Below the pieces are notes generated by a model, which had not been told where the DNA came from, ran no database searches, and worked only from the letters and a program-made list of their open reading frames with translations. The translations under genes and the position numbers were made by a program. Shown here one piece after another: positions 1 through 6,056 of a stretch of DNA of 8,394 nt. The stretch is from Gallionellaceae bacterium (GTDB lineage Bacteria > Pseudomonadota > Gammaproteobacteria > Burkholderiales > Gallionellaceae). The stretch covers positions 1 to 8,394 of the forward strand of contig JAUSKS010000230.1 in the NCBI GenBank assembly GCA_030646595.1. Reading direction: 5' to 3'. Positions within the stretch are counted from its first letter, which is position 1. Every line of letters begins with the position of its first letter.

Positions 1-431
1 CAGCGATTGCGCTCGGCAAAACGCGAGTACATGCGAAATAAATCGCCGGCAAATAATGCGGCCTCATCACCACCCGTGCCTGCGCGCACTTCGAGAAATA
101 CATTGCGATCATCGTTGGCATCTTTGGGTAGCAATTGTTTCTGCAAATCAATTTCGATTTGCTGCAAGCGTTCGCGTCCTTGTTTCAGTTCGGCATCCGC
201 GAACTCTTTCATTTCGGGATCGTTTGCCATTTCTTGCGCGGTGGCCAAGTCTGCCGTGCAAGATTGATAGGTGTGATAAAGCGTGACTACTGGCTCCAGT
301 TCCGCGCGTTCGCGGTTGAGCTTGCGGTAGCTATCCATGTCATGCGTGGAATTTTCACTGCTTAACAGGCGGGTCACTTCATCCAAACGGTCGTCCAGTT
401 GGGCGAGTTTGGCAGCAATACTAGGTTTCAT
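1..431 (-). CDS. prfA: Peptide chain release factor 1 (RF1), N-terminal part, cut by window edge
   Basis: RF1 recognises UAA and UAG stop codons in the ribosomal A site and triggers release of the finished protein in the cytoplasm. Translating the minus strand from the ATG at 431 gives 143 complete codons, beginning [20 protein letters not shown] and staying open to the window edge. Residues 1-100 are the charged helical domain 1. Residues 110-143 carry the very conserved RF1 stretch around [20 protein letters not shown], which opens domain 2. The stop-codon recognition PxT motif and the catalytic GGQ loop lie beyond the edge and cannot be checked. The start is fixed by an ATGA overlap with the hemA stop; no clear Shine-Dalgarno precedes it, so translational coupling to hemA is likely. 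The hemA-prfA order is known from many beta- and gammaproteobacteria. RF2 is the close paralogue, but the N-terminal sequence and gene neighbour favour RF1. Confidence 0.95.
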   Translation of the reverse strand, partial: MKPSIAAKLAQLDDRLDEVTRLLSSENSTHDMDSYRKLNRERAELEPVVTLYHTYQSCTADLATAQEMANDPEMKEFADAELKQGRERLQQIEIDLQKQLLPKDANDDRNVFLEVRAGTGGDEAALFAGDLFRMYSRFAERNR

Positions 432-1681
432 TCAGGCGTATTTAAATGATAGATGCGATGCATCATATCGAGGAAAGCCTCGCGTTCATTGGCTTGCACC
501 TGGTTCAGCGCGTGGGTGGGGGCATGCAGAAATTTGTTAGTCAGGCCATTGCTCAATATCTCCAATACCTTTTCCGGGCTTTCGCCTTTGGCCAGCAGGT
601 GTAATGCTTTCTCCATTTCGTGGCGGCGTTGCCGTTCTGCATGGTCACGCAGTGCACGTATGGTGGGCACCACCTCGCGCGATTCCATCCAGTGTATAAA
701 ATCCACCACACCGGAATCAATAATGACTTCAGCTTCCTTGACTGCGCCCTGACGTGCATCCAGGCCATCTTTCACTACGTCAGCCAAATCGTCCACGGTA
801 TATAGAAATACATCGTTCAATTCGGCAACTTCCGCTTCGACATCGCGCGGCACAGCCAGATCAACGATGAACAAGGGGCGGTGTTTGCGCGCCTTGAGAG
901 CGCGTTCCACCATGCCTTTGCCCAATATCGGCAAGGGGCTAGCAGTACAAGTCACGATGATGTCGTGCCGCGCCAATTGTTCCGGTAATTCATTCAGCGT
1001 AATGGCATGGCCATTGATGCGCTGCGCCAGCACTTGGGCGCGCTCTATGGTGCGGTTGGCGATGGTGATGTGCTTGGGGGATTTGGCGGCGAAATGCACG
1101 GCATTAAGTTCTATCATTTCGCCTGCGCCAATAAATAACACGCGTTGTTCGGCGATGCTGGGGAATATGCGCTCGGCCAGCTTGACTGCGGCGGCAGCCA
1201 TGGAAACCAGGTTGGCACCGATCTCGGTTTGTGTACGTACATCCTTGGCCACTGAAAACGTGCGCTGAAATAATTTATGCAGTAGAAAACCCAGAGTGCC
1301 GGCCTGCTCTGCATAACGCACCGCTTGCTTCATCTGCCCCAGAATTTGCGGCTCGCCCAGCACCATGGAATCCAGCCCGCTAGCTACACGGAAGGCGTGC
1401 TTTACTGCCTCATCGCGCGTCAAGGTATACAGATAAGGCTCAATTTCGCGCGACTCCATCTGGTGGTAATGGGCTAACCAGTTGACAATGCGTTCGGGCT
1501 CCTGCGTACTGCAATATAGCTCGGTGCGGTTGCAGGTAGAGAGTATGGTTGCTTCTTTGGCCGAGCCTTGTTCAACCAGATCGTGCAAAGCAGGTTCCAT
1601 CGCCTCCGGATTGAAGGCGATCTGCTCGCGCACTGAGAGTGGCGCGGTTTGATGGTTGATGCCAAAGGTGAATAACTGCAT
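428..1681 (-). CDS. hemA: Glutamyl-tRNA reductase
   Basis: This enzyme reduces glutamyl-tRNA(Glu) with NADPH to glutamate-1-semialdehyde, the first committed step of the C5 route to heme and other tetrapyrroles. It acts in the cytoplasm as a dimer. The 417-residue length is normal for the family. Visible landmarks are the N-terminal [14 protein letters not shown], the catalytic cysteine Cys50 in STCNRTELY, the signature [18 protein letters not shown] at 101-118, the NADPH-binding glycine motif GAGEM at 185-189, the VPRDVEAEV segment at 278-285, and a charged helical C-terminal dimerisation region from about 310. No key residue is missing. The ATG at 1681 starts exactly where the family does, although the Shine-Dalgarno is weak. 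It is probably transcribed from a sigma70-like promoter at 1727-1756, with a leader of about 40 bases, and co-transcribed with prfA, whose ATG overlaps its TGA stop. Confidence 0.97.
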   Translation of the reverse strand: MQLFTFGINHQTAPLSVREQIAFNPEAMEPALHDLVEQGSAKEATILSTCNRTELYCSTQEPERIVNWLAHYHQMESREIEPYLYTLTRDEAVKHAFRVASGLDSMVLGEPQILGQMKQAVRYAEQAGTLGFLLHKLFQRTFSVAKDVRTQTEIGANLVSMAAAAVKLAERIFPSIAEQRVLFIGAGEMIELNAVHFAAKSPKHITIANRTIERAQVLAQRINGHAITLNELPEQLARHDIIVTCTASPLPILGKGMVERALKARKHRPLFIVDLAVPRDVEAEVAELNDVFLYTVDDLADVVKDGLDARQGAVKEAEVIIDSGVVDFIHWMESREVVPTIRALRDHAERQRRHEMEKALHLLAKGESPEKVLEILSNGLTNKFLHAPTHALNQVQANEREAFLDMMHRIYHLNTPE

Positions 1682-1726
1682 ATAAGCTAGGGTACCGCTG
1701 CTGGAAATCCAGATTGAACGGCAGAG

Positions 1727-1756
1727 ATTATAGTGCTTAGCGGCTCTCTGTGCCAG
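1727..1756 (-). promoter_or_regulatory. Candidate sigma70-type promoter of hemA-prfA
   Basis: On the minus strand a perfect TATAAT (plus-strand 1727-1732) is preceded, after an 18-base spacer, by CTGGCA (1751-1756), which matches TTGACA at 4 of 6 positions. Transcription would start near 1720, giving a leader of about 40 bases before the hemA ATG at 1681. It lies between the hairpin after the upstream cluster and hemA, where a separate promoter is expected. This is assigned by eye only. Confidence 0.6.
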
Positions 1757-1773
1757 CCACCAGCGCCACAGAC

Positions 1774-1803
1774 ACCAAGGCCTGTATTATTGCAGGCCTT
1801 GGT
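1774..1803 (-). terminator. Hairpin after the three-gene cluster, likely terminator or 3' end stabiliser
   Basis: A perfect 11-base inverted repeat, ACCAAGGCCTG at 1774-1784 and CAGGCCTTGGT at 1793-1803, encloses an 8-base loop. It begins 10 bases after the stop codon of the small exported-protein gene. Position and stem strength fit the end of that transcript. No run of T follows on the minus strand (the next bases are GTCTGTGG), so it is not a classical intrinsic terminator. It could act as an atypical terminator or protect the mRNA 3' end. Confidence 0.55.
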
Positions 1804-1813
1804 ACTGATGGAA

Positions 1814-2215
1814 TTACTTGGCAGTTTGCAACTGCGCCAGCGCCTGGTCTGCATCTTTACGCAAGGGGCTATCCGGCGATTTTTTGATAAATTCAGAGAA
1901 AGCCGTTTGCGCCTGCTTAATGTCACCCGACTCGGCCAAGGCCATCGCTTTTTCAAAAGCTACCAGCTCGTCAGCATCTACCGGGGTCTTGGCTGCTTTT
2001 TCGCCTTTCCAATAGGTATCATCCGCTGATACCTGGGCTCCGCGCACACCGCCGACCGCAGTGCTGGCATTCACTTTCTTTTGTGGCGCTAATAGTTCGA
2101 TTTTCTTTCTGAGCTTGTCCCAGAAGCTGAGTGTACTGGTATTTTCTTCCGCCGCAAAAGCCTGCGAAACCAAGGCCACAAGTAGTAGCAGCAACATGAC
2201 AACTGATTTTCTCAT
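1814..2215 (-). CDS. Small exported protein with a TPR-like C-terminal helix pair, function unknown
   Basis: The product is 133 residues, of no family I can name. Residues 1-21 form a clear signal peptide: MRKS, then a leucine-rich core ending in SQAFA, with likely cleavage before AEEN. There is no lipobox cysteine and no cysteine anywhere, so it is probably soluble in the periplasm. Residues 31-48 are an amphipathic basic helix (FWDKLRKKIELLAPQKK), 51-60 a striking STAVGGVRGA segment, followed by DDTYWKG at 65-71. Residues 83-130 form a helical pair like a single TPR unit (AFEKAMALAESGDIKQAQTAFSEFIKKSP). The reading frame extends to an ATG at 2245, but the ATG at 2215 is preferred: it sits 5 bases after AAGGAGA and starts directly at the signal peptide. 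It lies 33 bases after the stop of the large exported protein and is presumably its operon partner. VGGVRGA faintly recalls the VxGxRGT strand of FecR-type domains, but the rest of that domain is absent. Confidence 0.85.
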   Translation of the reverse strand: MRKSVVMLLLLLVALVSQAFAAEENTSTLSFWDKLRKKIELLAPQKKVNASTAVGGVRGAQVSADDTYWKGEKAAKTPVDADELVAFEKAMALAESGDIKQAQTAFSEFIKKSPDSPLRKDADQALAQLQTAK

Positions 2216-2220
2216 GATTT

Positions 2221-2227
2221 TCTCCTT
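2221..2227 (-). promoter_or_regulatory. Ribosome binding site fixing the start of the small exported-protein gene
   Basis: Minus-strand AAGGAGA lies 5 bases before the ATG at 2215. It is the best Shine-Dalgarno match among the gene starts in the window and decides between that ATG and the upstream in-frame ATG at 2245, which would add ten residues before the signal peptide. Confidence 0.8.
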
Positions 2228-2248
2228 AAATAGTAACCACGACAACCT

Positions 2249-5200
2249 TTACAAGGTATTCAACAATTCCAAGGCCAAAGCCTTGTATTTTACTTTCATG
2301 GAGGGATCCAGCTTTTGCGCTTTGACAAAAGCTGCTTTGGCTTTTTTCGTGTCTTTCACCACTTTATAGGATTTTGCCAGGTTTACCCAGATATAAGGGT
2401 CTTCCGGATTCGATTGAGTCGCGGCCAGATAGTTCTTTTGTGCATCCTGAAATTTATCGTCCATCATGAACAAATTGCCGCGGTTATTCAGCGCTGCCGC
2501 ATTTTTTGGCTGGGTAGCCAGTACCTTATCAAAATATTTCATGGCCTCCTTGCGGTCTCCTACCTTGGCCAGAATAATGCCCAGTTGTAGATGAGCATCC
2601 ATATCAGCAGGATTCTTGGCGATGGCCTGCAAATAGCCGCGCGTCTTGGTCTGGGAGCTGATTTTCAGTACCGATAGCGCTTCGCCAGGAAATCTTTTTT
2701 CGATTTCTGCGGCGGTCACTTCCCGTGGCTTCAGCGCCGATTCAGGCAGGCTGGCGGGTTTATAGGTATCCCATGCGTTATGTACATCGAGCAAGGTCAG
2801 TCCCTTATCTTTCCATTTATAGTAATTGGCAGCACCTGTCTCCCATGCCTTGACGAATGAGCTGCCCACCACCGTGGTTTCCACCGGTATCCACAACTTG
2901 TTGTCGTGTATCACATACATATCATCCATGGTGTAGCCGTCGGCATCGGCAGGAATACCGGTAGCAAACATCATGAACATATGCCCCGGCACTTCCACCA
3001 CCAGAGTGGAAATACCCATGCTCTCCAGCGCCGCCGAATAGAATGCTACCAGGTCATCACAATCGCCTGACTTGCGCTCCAGCGTTTCGCGTGGGTACTG
3101 GATGTAGTCCACAAAATCCGTTTTGCCGGAGGTAACTTGATAGGGGTTGGTGGGATCGGGAATATAAGTAACGCCCAACACGCCCAAGGCATCAAATAAA
3201 ACCGCTGCCGATTGCGATTCGTCTTTGGTTTCCGTGGATTGCGTAATCACCGCGCGCACAAAATTGATGATAGGCGGATCCTTGGGCGTGACAAACGTGG
3301 CAAAACGACCATGATCATCCCAGATCAGCCTGTGCTTTTCATATACCTTGACGCTGGGATTCTTGCTGTAGACGACCATCTGTCCATTTTCGAAATAGCT
3401 GGCCTCTATCATGGCTGTCACCGAGCCGTCTTCCGTCATGGTCAGGATGCTGTTATTGAACACCGCCATCAAATTGACTTCTTCGCTTTGTCCGGGCAAT
3501 AGTTGGTCAATGTTCCCCTCGGTGGGGAAATCCATAAAACCTTTCAACACGAAATTTACTTTGATTTTTTCTATCGTTTTGTCGGTGTTATTGATCAATT
3601 TAACCCGGCCTATACCACTTTTTTCATAAAGTTTGTAAGAACCAGAAAAGATGTCCATCAATTTGACTACCTCGATGTCCAGTGGCGCTTTATTGAATAC
3701 CAAGGTGGTGGCAGTAACCGGGAATTTGTCCGATTCAATACCATCGGTACTCAAACTGGAAATGTAGTAAGTATATTTTGTATTCGGCGCAAGTCCATCC
3801 TGGGTAAATTCCGGTGTGACGGTTTCACGTATTTTGGTAAAACCATCGGCATTTTTTTGGTAGATCACATAAGCACGAAAATACGGTGAATCGACAGGCT
3901 TCCAGTTCAGTTTAACTTGCCATAAAGAGGGTTCCACCAACACATTGTCCAATGTTGGTGGTGCATATTTCTGCGGGGATGCGGATACCATTTCACTGCT
4001 TGCCCCTTCGTAGCCATAGTGGGTTTCCGAAGTGATACGGTAATAGTAAGTTTCGCCTGCATCCAGGCCCTGATCAGTAAATTGGTTGAGCGGGCTGGCG
4101 GCAATGCGGGTAAACGGGGCATGTTCACCCTTGGCACGGTATATTTGATATTGCTTGACATAAGGCAAGGGAGAGGCTGCCCAACGCAGGTCAACTGCAT
4201 GCACGGCACCGGCCGCGACTAGTTGTTCTGGCGCTTTAGGTTTGTGTAAAGTAGCCAAAATCTGTGCCCGCTTGTTGCCTTTATCGGAGATGATAAAACG
4301 TGTGTTATCCAGGGAGACTATATCTTCAGGCTCATCGAATTCACCCACTCCTTCCCCTTCTGCACCGAATGAACGCAGATATTTTCCCAGACTGGAATAA
4401 ACCTTGACCTGATTTGCATCCAGTACCAACACTTCATCATGGGTGGCCATCAATGCTGTCGGTTTGACCAGGTTATCCGGTGTTTCGCTGTTCGGTATTT
4501 TGCCAAACTCATTTATTGCCAGACCCGTGGCGGAGTAGCTGGAAACCATGGAACGGTTTTTGTCCAATACATAGAGGTTATCGTGCGGATCAAGCGCAAT
4601 CGCGATAGGGTTGATAAGTTTGGCAGAAACACTATTCCGCACCACATATAAAAATACGCCTTCAGTATTGAAAGCCTGTACCCAACTATTTCCCCGGTCG
4701 GCGATGAACAAGGTGCCGGTGCTGGAAACGGCAATATCGGTCGGGTCATCGAATTGCCCAACGGCGCTTCCTCGAGTACCAAAACTGGTGAGTATGTTTC
4801 CGCTGTCATCCAGTTTTACCACGCGCATTTTTTTCTTGTCCAGTACCCACAGCGCGCCATTTTTATCTACCGTTAGCGCGATCGGTATCAGGTCATTCAT
4901 CTTGATTTTTCCAGCTACCGTGCCGTTGCGGATTTGCAGAATGGTTTTACTGTCGGTATCAATTCCGTACACGGTGTCTTTGCCATTCCAGGCGATTTTC
5001 CCTACCGTTGCTGGAATGGTTTGTTGCCATTGCACTGATATGCGCGAGCGGGATTTAGGCGGGCTTGCAATCGCGGGTTCGGCTTCGGCCATAAAGATAT
5101 TCATGACCCCTTTTTTGCTGTCCCCGACCAGAACCTGATGGTCTTTACCAGCAGCCAAGCCGGTTATGCTTTTGAATAATGCGCGGCCCTCTCCTTTGGC

Positions 5201-6025
5201 ACCAAAGGAATAAATCAGCTTGTCATTCAAGTCATATTTATGAATAGTCAATGACTCTTTATCTGCCACATAAATACTGTCGGTGGACATGCTGAATGCC
5301 AGCGCTTTGTTTGCCGACAATTGTTTTAGATACGCCCCATCAGGGCTGTAAACTTTGATTCGCGCATCATCCCTATCCAGCACATAAATCTGACCCAGGG
5401 CATTGATCGCAATGTCGGCAGGTTCCATCACCTTATAGGGCAGCTTCTTTTCTTTCAGGGTTTTGTTTTGCGGGGCACTGTCAATTTCCAGCGTGGTCAA
5501 AAAAACACCATTGTTACCGTACAACTGTATGCGTTTATTGCCACTATCGGCCACATAGACGATGCCTTCGTGTACGGCAATGCCATGCGGCGAACGCAAC
5601 TGGCTGGCATCGCTACCCTTGGTACCAAAGCTGGCTTTGTATTTTCCTTCCAGGGTAAACATGGCGACCCGGTTGGTTTCGCTGTCCACTACATAAATCG
5701 TGCCCTCTGCTACGGCTACAGCTTCAGGCTGTTCCAGCACCGGCTTCCCTTTTTGATCCTTTGCTTGCAGCGTAAATAGCAAATGCCCTTCTTTATCCAG
5801 GGTATCAATAGCGCCCTCTTTTCTGGCGAAATAAAAATTCTCGCCGTTATAACCCAATAATTTTTTTGCGCCGCCAGTGGTGACTTCTTTGATGAAATTA
5901 ACTTTTTGCGACCCCGACGAAGCGCTAACACCCGGTGTCTCGGCATAAACTGCCAGGGTTGATAAAAGCAAGGGGCTCAGTAAGGAAAAGATTGCAAGCT
6001 TGATTATTCTCATAATAAATACCAT
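2249..6025 (-). CDS. Giant exported NHL-propeller / Fn3 / transglutaminase-like / TPR protein
   Basis: The 1258-residue product is predicted to be exported, and its exact function is unknown. Residues 1-29 are a signal peptide (cleavage near VYA-ET). About 42-315 and 328-592 form two NHL-type beta-propellers, each apparently of six blades, with repeated IYVxD strands and FGxxGxxxxxFxxPxDIA linkers. About 596-685 and 688-775 are two Fn3-like domains. About 776-900 is a beta-rich region (GRVKLINNTDKTIEKIKVNF) of immunoglobulin or CARDB type. About 905-1075 is a transglutaminase-like cysteine-protease fold, with Cys989 in GDCDDLVAFY, His1015 in PGHMFMMF, and Glu1049 in WIPVETT where the family usually has Asp. 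About 1141-1241 holds three TPRs. Cys989 is the only cysteine in the protein. The family includes both peptidases and amide-crosslinking enzymes; the substrate cannot be told. The internal ATG at 6013 (MRIIKL) gives a more typical signal peptide and has GGATGG 8 bases upstream, so it may be the true start. The gene begins 31 bases after the cyclase. Confidence 0.9.
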   Translation of the reverse strand: MVFIMRIIKLAIFSLLSPLLLSTLAVYAETPGVSASSGSQKVNFIKEVTTGGAKKLLGYNGENFYFARKEGAIDTLDKEGHLLFTLQAKDQKGKPVLEQPEAVAVAEGTIYVVDSETNRVAMFTLEGKYKASFGTKGSDASQLRSPHGIAVHEGIVYVADSGNKRIQLYGNNGVFLTTLEIDSAPQNKTLKEKKLPYKVMEPADIAINALGQIYVLDRDDARIKVYSPDGAYLKQLSANKALAFSMSTDSIYVADKESLTIHKYDLNDKLIYSFGAKGEGRALFKSITGLAAGKDHQVLVGDSKKGVMNIFMAEAEPAIASPPKSRSRISVQWQQTIPATVGKIAWNGKDTVYGIDTDSKTILQIRNGTVAGKIKMNDLIPIALTVDKNGALWVLDKKKMRVVKLDDSGNILTSFGTRGSAVGQFDDPTDIAVSSTGTLFIADRGNSWVQAFNTEGVFLYVVRNSVSAKLINPIAIALDPHDNLYVLDKNRSMVSSYSATGLAINEFGKIPNSETPDNLVKPTALMATHDEVLVLDANQVKVYSSLGKYLRSFGAEGEGVGEFDEPEDIVSLDNTRFIISDKGNKRAQILATLHKPKAPEQLVAAGAVHAVDLRWAASPLPYVKQYQIYRAKGEHAPFTRIAASPLNQFTDQGLDAGETYYYRITSETHYGYEGASSEMVSASPQKYAPPTLDNVLVEPSLWQVKLNWKPVDSPYFRAYVIYQKNADGFTKIRETVTPEFTQDGLAPNTKYTYYISSLSTDGIESDKFPVTATTLVFNKAPLDIEVVKLMDIFSGSYKLYEKSGIGRVKLINNTDKTIEKIKVNFVLKGFMDFPTEGNIDQLLPGQSEEVNLMAVFNNSILTMTEDGSVTAMIEASYFENGQMVVYSKNPSVKVYEKHRLIWDDHGRFATFVTPKDPPIINFVRAVITQSTETKDESQSAAVLFDALGVLGVTYIPDPTNPYQVTSGKTDFVDYIQYPRETLERKSGDCDDLVAFYSAALESMGISTLVVEVPGHMFMMFATGIPADADGYTMDDMYVIHDNKLWIPVETTVVGSSFVKAWETGAANYYKWKDKGLTLLDVHNAWDTYKPASLPESALKPREVTAAEIEKRFPGEALSVLKISSQTKTRGYLQAIAKNPADMDAHLQLGIILAKVGDRKEAMKYFDKVLATQPKNAAALNNRGNLFMMDDKFQDAQKNYLAATQSNPEDPYIWVNLAKSYKVVKDTKKAKAAFVKAQKLDPSMKVKYKALALELLNTL

Positions 6026-6056
6026 CCAGTAAATAGCAGGGAAGTTGGAATAAATA

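Noticed and set aside
1..267. Plus-strand open frames opposite the left edge
   Set aside because: The minus strand here encodes a clear RF1 N-terminus; the plus-strand frames are serine/arginine-rich shadows.
1740..1757. A sigma54-like TGGCAC on the minus strand upstream of hemA
   Set aside because: The required GC doublet at the correct spacing from GG is absent, and a better sigma70-type match overlaps it.
1687..1956. A minus-strand frame of 89 codons overlapping the small exported-protein gene and the intergenic region
   Set aside because: It is a shifted frame through the real gene, crosses the hairpin and the hemA promoter, and encodes an arginine/serine-rich product with no recognisable domain.
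4611..5138. A 175-codon open frame on the plus strand antisense to the large exported-protein gene
   Set aside because: It lies wholly opposite a well-supported coding region, has no recognisable domain, and its low-complexity composition is that of a reverse-strand shadow.
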